11,028 bases of DNA from Opitutia bacterium (lineage in GTDB: Bacteria > Verrucomicrobiota > Verrucomicrobiia > Opitutales > Seribacteraceae). This document shows positions 1 through 7,873 of this stretch, one piece after another. The stretch covers positions 1 through 11,028 of the forward strand of contig JABGUO010000283.1 in NCBI GenBank assembly GCA_018646565.1, given 5' to 3'. The position numbers and the translations under genes were made by a program. Position 1 is the stretch's first letter, and every line of letters begins with the position of its first letter. The notes beneath the pieces were generated by a model. The model saw nothing but the letters and a program-made list of their open reading frames with translations. It was not told where the DNA came from and ran no database searches.

Positions 1-2
1 TC

Positions 3-500
<498 letters not shown>

Positions 501-519
501 TTAATACCGAGTTCAAAAG

Positions 520-933
520 ATGCCAGTTATCCTAGAAATTGTTACTCCAGATTCAATCGCCTTTTCGGAAGAGGTTGAACATGTAGTGGTACCAACAGTT
601 AATGGTAAAATCGATTTATTACCAAAGCATATTCCGATCATTGATCGAGTAATAGCGGGTGACATCAAAATTAAATGGAACGGTGAAGAGAAAATTTTGG
701 CGATCGGTTCAGGATTTGTTGAATCATACGGAAATAAGGTCTCTATTATAGTCGATCAAGCAGTGGATGTGTCCAACGAGGACGAACTTGCGATTGAAGA
801 AGCTACTAACAGGGCAAAAATTGCCTTGGAAGAAGGTAAGAAAAGTAAACTCGACCAATCACAAATTGATTTGCTCGAAGCCGCTGCCCGCTTTGAAATG
901 GCAAAGAAAATTGCCCGAAAAAAATCTGGTTAA
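520..933 (+). CDS. atpC: ATP synthase F1 epsilon subunit
   Basis: Epsilon is part of the rotating central stalk and can inhibit ATP hydrolysis through its C-terminal helices. The 137-aa length is normal. Residues 1-85 have the beta-sandwich signature: the GKIDLLPKH segment at 29-37, corresponding to the usual G-x4-LPxH motif, and GSGFVESYGNKVSIIVDQA at 63-81. Residues 88-135 form the predicted two-helix hairpin, rich in Glu, Lys and Ala. The ATG chosen gives the standard N-terminus (MPVILEIVTPD). No strong Shine-Dalgarno sequence is visible in the 19-base gap after atpD, so translation may be coupled to atpD. No clear intrinsic terminator follows. Confidence 0.95.
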   Translation: MPVILEIVTPDSIAFSEEVEHVVVPTVNGKIDLLPKHIPIIDRVIAGDIKIKWNGEEKILAIGSGFVESYGNKVSIIVDQAVDVSNEDELAIEEATNRAKIALEEGKKSKLDQSQIDLLEAAARFEMAKKIARKKSG

Positions 934-1072
934 CTAATTTAATTTTATAGGATAAATACGCCTTTTATTGATTTCACTACCAATGGGCAGATTTTTTTTC
1001 CTGTACCGACCTAATTTTACTACTTAGCACTTGCATTTTTCCCGATGCTAGATGTGAATTATATGTGTTTCA

Positions 1073-1101
1073 TTTACCGTGCCCAAATGAAATTATATAC
1101 T
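1073..1101 (+). promoter_or_regulatory. possible sigma-70-type promoter for the 223-aa gene
   Basis: A TTTACC hexamer at 1073-1078 (4 of 6 to TTGACA) lies 17 bases before TATACT at 1096-1101 (4 of 6 to TATAAT). Transcription would start only about ten bases before the ATG at 1118, giving a very short leader, which fits the absence of a Shine-Dalgarno sequence there. In AT-rich DNA such matches arise by chance, so this is tentative. Confidence 0.35.
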
Positions 1102-1117
1102 ATAACATCATTGCCCA

Positions 1118-1789
1118 ATGAGAAAAAAAGTTGAACGCGAACCCGATCTTATTGAATTCAAAGTTAACTATACTCTAGACGAGGATCTGCCTGTTGAGAA
1201 GTATTTTATGGCTTATAATTCAACAGAAGCACTGAAAGCATTTGCCCAGTCCTGTGTGAAGTTCCTTGATGAGAAAAAACTTCCTGATGTCGAGCTAAAC
1301 TGCTTTCTCAACAGTTATGCCAAACCTGGTGAGACTTTCATAAATAAGCCAGAATTAATCCCTGCCCCGGAACCAATACCTGAATTAGACGATTCCATAC
1401 TAAAAGAGTATGAAGACAAAAAAAGAAAAGAAGCTGAAAACGAATTGGCTCCAGTTCTTAATAATTCTGATAGCTCAGATTCAGTAGAATTAGGAGCATC
1501 AGAGCAACTAAATGAACAGACTGATAACTTCTCTGCACCTGTCATAAAAGAAGCTTTAATCGATCCAAGGACCGTACATGCAGAACTGGAAGCCAGAAGG
1601 GATAAAGAAATTCAAACTATTTTTGGCAAAAATAAAAGAAGTTTAGAAAACTTCGAATATTTAACTACAAAAACAAATCAAAGAATTCGAGTGATTAATC
1701 ATCGAATTAAAATTGTCGAATTTTCAGAATATTTTAAGTGGTCTGATAAATGGGTAGATGCACCACTACCAAATCAAATAAGTAATTGA
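1118..1789 (+). CDS. uncharacterised 223-aa soluble protein with an acidic linker
   Basis: I do not recognise this protein. It has no signal peptide and no membrane segment, so it is probably cytoplasmic. Three parts can be seen. Residues 1-75 look like a small alpha/beta domain (FKVNYTLDEDLPVEKYF, then a helix with TEALKAFAQSCVKFL). Residues 76-145 are a low-complexity linker rich in Glu, Pro, Ser and Asp. Residues 146-223 are basic and mostly helical, ending with FSEYFKWSDKWVDAP. Coding is supported by length, protein-like composition and the lack of a better frame on either strand. The gene lies between the atp operon and a convergent tRNA, with its own possible promoter. No Shine-Dalgarno sequence precedes the ATG. 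Confidence 0.75.
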   Translation: MRKKVEREPDLIEFKVNYTLDEDLPVEKYFMAYNSTEALKAFAQSCVKFLDEKKLPDVELNCFLNSYAKPGETFINKPELIPAPEPIPELDDSILKEYEDKKRKEAENELAPVLNNSDSSDSVELGASEQLNEQTDNFSAPVIKEALIDPRTVHAELEARRDKEIQTIFGKNKRSLENFEYLTTKTNQRIRVINHRIKIVEFSEYFKWSDKWVDAPLPNQISN

Positions 1790-1816
1790 TTACTAATACT
1801 TAAAGGATTAATAATC
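1788..1816. repeat. AT-rich inverted repeat between the 223-aa gene and the tRNA
   Basis: GATTACTAAT at 1788-1797 pairs with ATTAATAATC at 1807-1816 (9 of 10 pairs, loop of 9). It begins inside the stop codon of the upstream plus-strand gene and lies just past the 3' end of the minus-strand tRNA. It may help end transcription from either side, but it has little GC and no U-tract in the right place, so the terminator role is weak. Confidence 0.35.
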
Positions 1817-1826
1817 TCCAAAAAAG

Positions 1827-1903
1827 TGGTGGGCCCTGTCGGGCTCGAACCGACGACCTGGCGATTATGAGTCGCATGCTCTAACCAACTGAGCTAAGGG
1901 CCC
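1827..1903 (-). tRNA. ileX: tRNA-Ile (CAU anticodon, lysidine-modified type), CCA encoded
   Basis: Read on the minus strand, this is a full 77-base cloverleaf. The acceptor stem is GGGCCCT paired with AGGGCCC, the D arm contains AGCTCAGTTGGTTAGAGC, the anticodon loop is CTCATAA, the T arm contains GTTCGAGC, the discriminator is A, and CCA is encoded. The anticodon CAT could mean Met or Ile2. The anticodon stem (GCGAC with its partner ATCGC) and the C4/C5 acceptor positions match the Ile2 type, which TilS converts to lysidine to read AUA, rather than elongator Met (which has a CATCA-type stem in E. coli). It lacks initiator features. The tRNA call is near certain; the Ile assignment is about 85% sure. 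Confidence 0.95.
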
Positions 1904-2052
1904 TAGCAATTCTTATTACACAATCAAAACTTTTATTCAAGCAACTTAAGTTAAATTGAGAATTGTAGTTCAGAATAAATTTTTTTTAGTATTTATTTAG
2001 ATTACTTGTGTAAATCTTTGATAAAGTGGATAAATATTACCCATATTGTCTT

Positions 2053-2081
2053 TTAACATTAAATGAGGCATGATCTATTCT
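2053..2081 (+). promoter_or_regulatory. possible promoter for the PPi-PEPCK gene
   Basis: TTAACA at 2053-2058 (5 of 6 to TTGACA) is followed after 17 bases by TATTCT at 2076-2081 (4 of 6 to TATAAT). This would start RNA near 2088, about 30 bases before the ATG at 2118. A second weaker pair, TTGATA at 2018 and CATATT at 2042, lies upstream. The rest of the 214-base gap after the tRNA is AT-rich with nothing else recognisable. Confidence 0.4.
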
Positions 2082-2117
2082 CTATCTTTTTAATCTCTTT
2101 ACTAATCCAAAAATACC

Positions 2118-5100
2118 ATGAAATCAGTCGATGTTAAAAGTAAACAATCAGCTTTAGGAATCGGTGCCAGTTACTCCTCCGATACTGATGAATATCAAGA
2201 ACTTATTAACTATGCGAACCTCAAGCTTGCTACATTAGCTCTTCCAACAGTAGGAGATCAAAGCCATAATCCTGCCATACGCTTAAGTAGTTCCTTAATT
2301 AAAGAATACCGCGAAAAAGTACGATTACTAAGAGGACACTTATGTCCAACCGATGAGCGCATACAAAATTTTCTAAGTAAAATTTTAGGTAGCGACCGAC
2401 CCAGTCTACCCACTGAATCCTTTGTTCTAGATCGTCATGGATTAGCTCGAGTCACTTCATTGCCCCTCGACGGTAGTTCTTTTCAGTCAAAAATAATCAA
2501 TTCTTATAAAGTAGCACAAGGAGTTCTCCACAATCCATCTCGGGACAGACGGACAACCTCGGGAGTTTTTCATGTCGCTGATGTTGGATTACCTGCTCCC
2601 GACGATAAAAAAGTCGTTCCCTTAAAAGCAGCCAAAGAGTTGTTAAGGGTTGCTTTAAATCCACCAGGAGAAGATATGGTCTTCCCCTTTGCGTCTAATG
2701 AAAAAGACCCGGCAAAGTGTTGGGTTTCCCTTTTATTAAGGCCTGTGGTATGCCCGGAGGTTGAAGGTTTTATACGCGAAAAATCTTTGGAAGTACGTTT
2801 CTTCGCACCGGGTGGATGTGTCGCCAACCTTGACTTTGTTGAAAGCATTTTTGGAAACGGAGGGGACCCTTTTCTAGCTGAAAACGATGCTGGACTCGAT
2901 ATCGAAAGTTGGACAGGACATACAGGTTGTGTCATTGTGGCTCCTCATTTAGCCGGAACACCGAAGAAGTTGCTTCAATTACCCAAAAAGTGTGATGCTA
3001 CTGATAGGCAAATTCGAGACGGTATGTACTTTGATGATCCTGATGAAGCCTACAACGGAGGAGATCCTTTTAAACTTACATTTCGAGATTCATCGGGAAT
3101 GATTGTAACAATTCTTGCCGATAACTACTTCGGTTATTGTAAAAAGGAAGTTAAAACACAAATTAGCTTTTCAGCCAATTTATCGGGTCTAGGCGAAGAA
3201 GAACATGCAGGGGGTGCGGTGGTCTTTCCGAGCTATGATCTGGGAGAAGAATTTAATCCTCTGGAAATTTTACCTCCTACTCCACAAAAGTTTTCTGACA
3301 CATTGTCAGTTATGGGCTGCTCTATCAATGACCTGCATAACGGCCATCTTGTTGACCCGTCTTTCAAATCAATTATTTATCTCCCAGAAAATGCCATTTT
3401 CAGCTTGAGGGAGCAAAGCATTAATTGGCAAGGGGAGGGGAAGGAATCTCGCCGCTTAAGGATGCAACCAAACTACGCCTATGTTTTACCATCTGGCTAC
3501 AAAGTTGAAATGAAAAAGGCTGAACATAATGGCCCATGGAAGTTAATTGGAACAGTTGGAGAAGGTTTTTTATGCCACAAGCCATGCACTGTTTCAGGTG
3601 GAGGCAAATCCGAAATATCAAAACCAATTACCGATGCCATAGTAAGTGGACCAGTTTATGTTGCAGATTGGGAAAAAGACATGACGATGGCCAAAAAACT
3701 ATTTAAAAAGGATTTTTCAAACCGTTTTATAGAACCCGAAAAGCATGATCTTCGAAATCGGCCCATTTTAAGCCCAAGTCGTTCACTTGGCTCAGTTATA
3801 AAACTACTTACACCATCACGATCTTTATACACGGAAGATTTTAATAAATGGTTAGAATCTATTCCACAAAGAGTGAAAGATTTAATCTTAATTATAAAGA
3901 GGAGACATCGAGCTGAATGGGGTGACAATTGGGAAGAAGCATTCAGCGTTGATTCAGTCAACGGACAACCCGCCAATGAATTAAGGTACCTCGGTACTAA
4001 ATTAATTACCCGGCATTTGCGTATCGGTTTTGATCAAAAAGGGTCGTGGAGATTATTTGCTCTAAGAAAAGACTTTGTCCCAGCCAATAAGATTTTAGCA
4101 GAAGACGATATCACAGCTTCTACGCTTGCACCCATAAATCTAATTGAACATATCGGTCATGGTAATTTCAAGAAATCAGCAAAGTTCGTCCATAATTGTG
4201 AATACAGGCTATTCCAGCGACCGGATGATGCGATTATCAGAGGTTTTGATAAACAAACTGAGAAAGATATGGCAAGACCAGGAAACTTTATTAGTAATTT
4301 CGAACCCCTCACAAAAAAAGACGCACAAGATCAAATCGGTAACACACTATCATTCGAAAAGTACACAAAGCCGATGAGGGAACTCATTAATTCAGTAGCA
4401 AAAAACAAAAAGGAAGAACTATCCTTTGTCTCTTCCGCAAATCCAAGAATCGTAGATGGAAAACCTTCGAAAAACCCTCGCTACCTTCAAACCAGACCAG
4501 ACTTATTTGATCCACGATCCGTCTATCTTGCCACTGCTGGTACAAGGTTAAAGAGAGGAATAAAGATTGAAAATTCGGTACTTTACCCAGTGCGGGCAGT
4601 TTTACCAGGTAGAAGAAATAATCCATCAGATAAAAAAGCCAAGGTAAGACCATTGTGCTGCTTTGCTCCCATCCATTATTTAGAGCTACCTGAGCTTTTT
4701 ATGGATTTTATTGTAAGCGTTACCGGTAAATCTCCTTCCACCACAGGAGCTGGATCTGAAGGAGCGATGACTAAAAGTCCTTTCAATGCTCTATTGCCCA
4801 TACATGATCTAAATGCCGCTCTAATTTCATATGCGTCAACTGGCCAAGGTGCATTCGTCACATCTGCCGGATATGTGGGGCCAAAGTACCAAGTGAATCA
4901 TGACATTAGTCTTTTGATTCCTGAAATTTGGAGTAGGCTTCGAGATTTTGAAGATAATCCCCAAGAAATGATCGCAAAGGGATATTTGGAAAAAGTCCCG
5001 GATTTTTCTTACCAAGGTCAGAATCTACCCACATCACTCCTTGGGTATCGAATTACCAGAAGTTTTACTCATGAATTCCTGGGCAGAATATTCACCGATC

Positions 5101-5597
5101 CAGTTTCAGTCTTACCGGAAGACATGCTAAAGCCTGAATTACAGGATGAAGATCAATATGCAGATAGTATAAAAAATCTATTGGAAACAGGAAAAAATAT
5201 TGCTCAAAGATATTTTAATGATAATTCCGTTGAAAAAGCATGCCCTCCACTGAAAGCATTGCTCAACATAATGACTAAAGGTGAATGGGAAGGAAACAAG
5301 CTGACTGATAAAAAATTTAGAGATTTGTTTGAACCATCAAATATTCTTCAAAGTGACTGGTACCATGAGCGTCTGGAAACTCGAATTCAAGTCACGCAAA
5401 ATTACTGGGAATCAAGAGTTGATTACTTAGATAATTTTATAAAAGATCAAGCAAACAAGGAAACTTGTAAAAGACTTTCCATTCTGGAAAAAAAGGATTT
5501 TGCCCTCAATGCATTAGCTGAATTGACAGATAATAAAGCAGCCGTTGATCGGATTTTTGGATGCTTAGGAACTGACCCAAGTTTATTTAGTGATTAA
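2118..5597 (+). CDS. PPi-dependent phosphoenolpyruvate carboxykinase (EC 4.1.1.38)
   Basis: This enzyme interconverts oxaloacetate plus pyrophosphate and PEP plus phosphate plus CO2, in place of ATP- or GTP-dependent PEPCK. Its 1159 aa match the unusual ~130 kDa size of the PPi type known from Propionibacterium and Entamoeba. Remembered family signatures are present: WTGHTGCVIVAPHL at 265-278, ADNYFGYCKKEVKTQISFSA near 334-353, SGGGKSE at 493-499, NFEPL at 727-731, GRRNNP at 831-836 and SPSTTGAGSEGAMTK at 872-886. By analogy with GTP-PEPCK (inference), Lys342-Lys343 and His363 would correspond to its active-site lysines and metal-ligand histidine, the SGGGKSE loop to the P-loop, and RDRRTTSG at 142-149 to the substrate Arg. 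No signal peptide or membrane segment is seen, so it is cytosolic. There is no clear Shine-Dalgarno sequence. The frame is intact. Confidence 0.93.
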   Translation: MKSVDVKSKQSALGIGASYSSDTDEYQELINYANLKLATLALPTVGDQSHNPAIRLSSSLIKEYREKVRLLRGHLCPTDERIQNFLSKILGSDRPSLPTESFVLDRHGLARVTSLPLDGSSFQSKIINSYKVAQGVLHNPSRDRRTTSGVFHVADVGLPAPDDKKVVPLKAAKELLRVALNPPGEDMVFPFASNEKDPAKCWVSLLLRPVVCPEVEGFIREKSLEVRFFAPGGCVANLDFVESIFGNGGDPFLAENDAGLDIESWTGHTGCVIVAPHLAGTPKKLLQLPKKCDATDRQIRDGMYFDDPDEAYNGGDPFKLTFRDSSGMIVTILADNYFGYCKKEVKTQISFSANLSGLGEEEHAGGAVVFPSYDLGEEFNPLEILPPTPQKFSDTLSVMGCSINDLHNGHLVDPSFKSIIYLPENAIFSLREQSINWQGEGKESRRLRMQPNYAYVLPSGYKVEMKKAEHNGPWKLIGTVGEGFLCHKPCTVSGGGKSEISKPITDAIVSGPVYVADWEKDMTMAKKLFKKDFSNRFIEPEKHDLRNRPILSPSRSLGSVIKLLTPSRSLYTEDFNKWLESIPQRVKDLILIIKRRHRAEWGDNWEEAFSVDSVNGQPANELRYLGTKLITRHLRIGFDQKGSWRLFALRKDFVPANKILAEDDITASTLAPINLIEHIGHGNFKKSAKFVHNCEYRLFQRPDDAIIRGFDKQTEKDMARPGNFISNFEPLTKKDAQDQIGNTLSFEKYTKPMRELINSVAKNKKEELSFVSSANPRIVDGKPSKNPRYLQTRPDLFDPRSVYLATAGTRLKRGIKIENSVLYPVRAVLPGRRNNPSDKKAKVRPLCCFAPIHYLELPELFMDFIVSVTGKSPSTTGAGSEGAMTKSPFNALLPIHDLNAALISYASTGQGAFVTSAGYVGPKYQVNHDISLLIPEIWSRLRDFEDNPQEMIAKGYLEKVPDFSYQGQNLPTSLLGYRITRSFTHEFLGRIFTDPVSVLPEDMLKPELQDEDQYADSIKNLLETGKNIAQRYFNDNSVEKACPPLKALLNIMTKGEWEGNKLTDKKFRDLFEPSNILQSDWYHERLETRIQVTQNYWESRVDYLDNFIKDQANKETCKRLSILEKKDFALNALAELTDNKAAVDRIFGCLGTDPSLFSD

Positions 5598-6059
5598 TTT
5601 TAAATTTATTTAAATAAATTCCTGAACTCAATTAGTACCTTTGTTAAAGAAGTTTAATTTCCTTCCGATGCTACACCCAGCTTTTTTATTGAAGTTGCAA
5701 ATTTTAGTATATTTAAAAAATATCCTTTATTTTAAGGCTTATACTGGCTCTAGTAGATTATTGGTTATCAAGAAAATTATGGTTTACAAAACCGAAGCAT
5801 CGACTCCAGTCGTTGGTAGTCACATCATGCTTTCCGTCTCCAGCATGATAATTCATTCGATCTAATTTGAATTCTTCTATCCCTAGATTACGATTATTTT
5901 TTTATTAATAAGTAGAATTTAATTTAAATTCAAACAATTTTGTAAACTGGATCAGTCGACCGTAAAGATTTAAATTCGGCCTTCAAAGTCGGTCCATAAA
6001 TCGTCTTATGCAAATGCCACCTATAATAGCCGTGCTGCAATCAAACTGAAAAAGGAATA
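5598..6059. other. intergenic stretch without a convincing gene; two short hairpins
   Basis: About 460 bases contain only short frames. One on the plus strand (5641-5865) starts with TTG and has an unnatural composition. One on the minus strand (5758-5856, 32 aa, beginning MNYHAGDGKHDV) looks more protein-like and could be the remnant of a decayed gene, but it has no support beyond that. A perfect 8-bp stem, ATCATGCT at 5824-5831 with AGCATGAT at 5842-5849 (loop 10), and a 5-bp palindromic stem, CGACT at 5801-5805 with AGTCG at 5808-5812, sit side by side. A further GACCG/CGGTC pairing occurs around 5958-5994. Decayed coding sequence is the simplest reading. Confidence 0.4.
5603..5620. repeat. 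perfect 18-bp A/T palindrome downstream of the PPi-PEPCK stop
   Basis: AATTTATTT at 5603-5611 is followed directly by its exact reverse complement AAATAAATT at 5612-5620. It begins six bases after the stop codon. With no GC pairs and no loop it would be a weak RNA hairpin; it could be a feeble terminator, a protein-binding site, or chance in AT-rich DNA. A similar A/T palindrome follows the oxidoreductase gene at 9202. Confidence 0.5.
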
Positions 6060-6221
6060 CTGATCAACTATGCAAGTGGCTTCCTGTTCATTATAGTTTT
6101 TATAGTTTGGGCAAAACCAATAGGAAAAAGAGATTATTACTTCTTCGTATTTCATCCAATTTGCGACGGCTCATCGCTAGTCCTCAACGACAAGAACCAT
6201 TTAATAGAAAAAATTAATTAA
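6060..6221 (+). pseudogene. possible remnant of a small membrane protein (no standard start codon)
   Basis: A 53-codon open stretch ends in TAA directly against the stop codon of the convergent gene at 6222. Its translation looks real: a strongly hydrophobic segment (about residues 7-18, FLFIIVFIVWA), then KPIGKRDYYFFVFHPICDGS and a polar tail. It has no ATG, GTG or TTG; an in-frame stop lies about 30 bases upstream. CTG at 6060 follows an AAGGA (6052-6056) at an unusually short distance. It could be a CTG- or AUA-started peptide, a frameshifted gene whose 5' part lies in another frame upstream, or chance. I favour a degraded gene. Confidence 0.3.
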
Positions 6222-6464
6222 CTAGGCAGCCAACTCAGGCAATCGATTTAAAATTTGATCAAAATGATGATCCCTTCGCAATCTAGCTGTCGTAACATCT
6301 TTTGTCTTAAGAGAATATCTTTTTCTTTCTGCAGTTACCGCTGATGGGTAAACAGTATAATGAATCCACCATGTTCCATTGTTATTCCAAAGATGGTGAT
6401 TCAAGTTATCTTCGTCTATTCGAAGAGCTAATTCTTCGATTTCATTATGTATACTAATTTTCAT
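6222..6464 (-). CDS. 80-aa protein resembling a solitary recombinase N-terminal (arm-type) DNA-binding domain
   Basis: Residues 22-37 (NHHLWNNNGTWWIHYT) and 48-64 (KRYSLKTKDVTTARLRR) form the pattern seen at the N-terminus of many phage-type tyrosine recombinases: a short aromatic beta-hairpin followed by an R-x-SLKT-x-D-x-x-x-AR helix. Here the protein stops after about 80 residues, with no core-binding or catalytic domain, so it cannot recombine DNA by itself. It could be a small DNA-binding regulator, an accessory factor, or a truncated integrase whose remainder is lost; the plus-strand frame next to its stop is not the missing part. A Shine-Dalgarno AGAGGA at 6474-6479 lies 9 bases before the ATG and supports this start and real translation. 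Function is inference from pattern only. Confidence 0.65.
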   Translation of the reverse strand: MKISIHNEIEELALRIDEDNLNHHLWNNNGTWWIHYTVYPSAVTAERKRYSLKTKDVTTARLRRDHHFDQILNRLPELAA

Positions 6465-6620
6465 TGAGCGTTTTCCTCTCGGTTAACGCACTTTCCCTAG
6501 GATAGCTAGAGGAGTGCTTATTTTCGGTTGTGCCAAAACCGCGCATCCCGGTTAAATCGACCTTGTACCACCGTAGCAGCTCTCGTGCTCGGTTGGTAAC
6601 CTACATTAGGTTGTCTTCGG
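6465..6620 (-). promoter_or_regulatory. structured leader that could hide the ribosome binding site of the 80-aa gene
   Basis: Several stems can form on the minus strand. GCGTT pairs with AACGC (6467-6471 with 6484-6488), putting the Shine-Dalgarno in the loop. GCACT pairs with AGTGC (6488-6492 with 6513-6517) around a CTAG/CTAG stem. CGGTT pairs with AACCG (6525-6529 with 6537-6541), and AACCTA with TAGGTT near 6599-6613. The minus-strand UCCUCU at 6508-6513 is also an exact 6-base complement of the Shine-Dalgarno AGAGGA at 6474-6479. Alternative folds that free or cover the binding site suggest translational control. No known riboswitch is recognised. This is seen by eye, not computed. Confidence 0.4.
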
Positions 6621-6718
6621 ATACGGTAAGTGGCTAAATATAAAAGAACGAAAGGTGATAATAGAAGATTTTACATTGTTTTTGCAAACTTTCTTTATGT
6701 CATAAATAAGCGACCCTT

Positions 6719-7711
6719 TCACCAGTTCGATACCAATGAAATCTTTCCCATAATTTCATCCTCTTCAAAACAACGGTGTGCATCTTCTACCTCTTCAAAA
6801 TTAAATTTTTGATTATGTAACTTGGGTTGAATAAGACCATCTTCAATTAACTCCCCGAGTTTCTTTAAAATATTGCCATGATGAGCTCGACCCATTCCGC
6901 GAAGAAGGGGTAATAGCATAAAAACAACATGCAGAGTCAAAGACTTTATATGTACTGGGCTTAAGTCATGCTTGGCCCTTGCCGCAATAGATACTACCGA
7001 TCCACCAATTTTTGCCGCAGTAAAAGAATTGTCCAAACATTCTCCTCCAGCGGTATCAAAGACTACATCATAACCCTCTCCATTTGTGTGAGTAGAAATG
7101 TAATCCTCAACTTTTTCTTTCTTATAATTTATAAGAACATCCGCTCCAATCTCTTTTCCAAATTTGATCTTAGCATCTGTGGATGCAGTGGTGTGGACTT
7201 CAGCTGCTAAAGCTTTGGCCAATTGCAATCCAATATGGCCAACTCCACCTGCCGCACCATGCACAAGCACTCTCTGACCCTTCCTTACATTTGCTCTGTC
7301 TACTAAAGCATTCCAAGCAGTGATACCGACCAGAGGTAAACTAGCCGCCTCCTCCATCGTCAAATTTTTGGGGATCAAAGCAATAAGCTGAGAATCAACT
7401 GCCACAAATTCACTTAATACTCCCGGCAAGTCCCCAAAGCCCCCCACACATCCATAGACCAAATCGCCTTTTTTAAATTCCGTAATAGATTCACCTATTT
7501 GCACAATTTCCCCTGACATATCCCCATGAAGAACCGCTGGTAATGGGGGTCCCACGGATAACAAACCCTTTTTTATTTTACAGTCTACCGGATTAACACT
7601 GGAGGCAACCACCCGAACCAGCACTTGATTGGGTAATATTTTAGGCAACGGTATTTCTGCCTTCTCAAAATTAGCTGTATTCCCGTAAGAATTTAAAATG
7701 ATTGCTTTCAT
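6719..7711 (-). CDS. zinc-independent MDR oxidoreductase, NADPH:quinone reductase-like
   Basis: A 330-aa medium-chain dehydrogenase/reductase of the quinone oxidoreductase branch, predicted to reduce quinones or activated double bonds with NADPH in the cytosol. Residues 1-120 form the GroES-like catalytic domain, with SSVNPVDCKIKKG at 37-49 and HGDMSGEIVQIG at 62-73. The Rossmann domain carries the nucleotide-binding loop GAAGGVGHIGLQLAK at 152-166. The structural zinc cysteine cluster and catalytic Cys/His ligands of alcohol dehydrogenases are absent, as expected for this branch. The start at 7711 gives the standard N-terminus (MKAIILNSYG); a GGAG lies 13 bases upstream. A longer TTG-initiated form (7753) is less likely. 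It is divergent from the MocA-type gene across 162 bases. The exact substrate cannot be told. Confidence 0.9.
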   Translation of the reverse strand: MKAIILNSYGNTANFEKAEIPLPKILPNQVLVRVVASSVNPVDCKIKKGLLSVGPPLPAVLHGDMSGEIVQIGESITEFKKGDLVYGCVGGFGDLPGVLSEFVAVDSQLIALIPKNLTMEEAASLPLVGITAWNALVDRANVRKGQRVLVHGAAGGVGHIGLQLAKALAAEVHTTASTDAKIKFGKEIGADVLINYKKEKVEDYISTHTNGEGYDVVFDTAGGECLDNSFTAAKIGGSVVSIAARAKHDLSPVHIKSLTLHVVFMLLPLLRGMGRAHHGNILKKLGELIEDGLIQPKLHNQKFNFEEVEDAHRCFEEDEIMGKISLVSNW

Positions 7712-7873
7712 ATTGATTAATTTCATCTCCAAATCGTTAGCTAATGTTACCAATCACTATAAATCAAATTCTTTCGATCACCTCATTCTTTTTAATAAAG
7801 GCTCTATTTTAAAAAACTTTTTTTCATGATTAAAAGCTTGAACCATCAATAAACTCAAAGATTAATCGTTCTT

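Noticed and set aside
2570..4861. Several open frames overlapping the PPi-PEPCK gene on both strands
   Set aside because: All are shadows of a strongly conserved 1159-codon gene.
5641..5865. 74-codon plus-strand frame after the PPi-PEPCK gene
   Set aside because: It starts with TTG, has no ribosome binding site and an unnatural hydrophobic-basic composition; it overlaps hairpins and a more protein-like minus-strand frame.
6481..6557. Possible attC using GGTTAAC at 6481 and GTTAAAT at 6551
   Set aside because: The inside folds into several separate hairpins instead of one long attC stem, and the 5' core violates RYYYAAC.
6630..6812. 60-codon plus-strand frame starting with GTG
   Set aside because: Its second half is antisense to the conserved C-terminus of the MDR oxidoreductase, and it shows no recognisable domain.
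7712..7753. Longer TTG-started form of the MDR oxidoreductase, adding 14 residues
   Set aside because: The added residues do not belong to the family; MKAIILNSYG at 7711 is the normal N-terminus.
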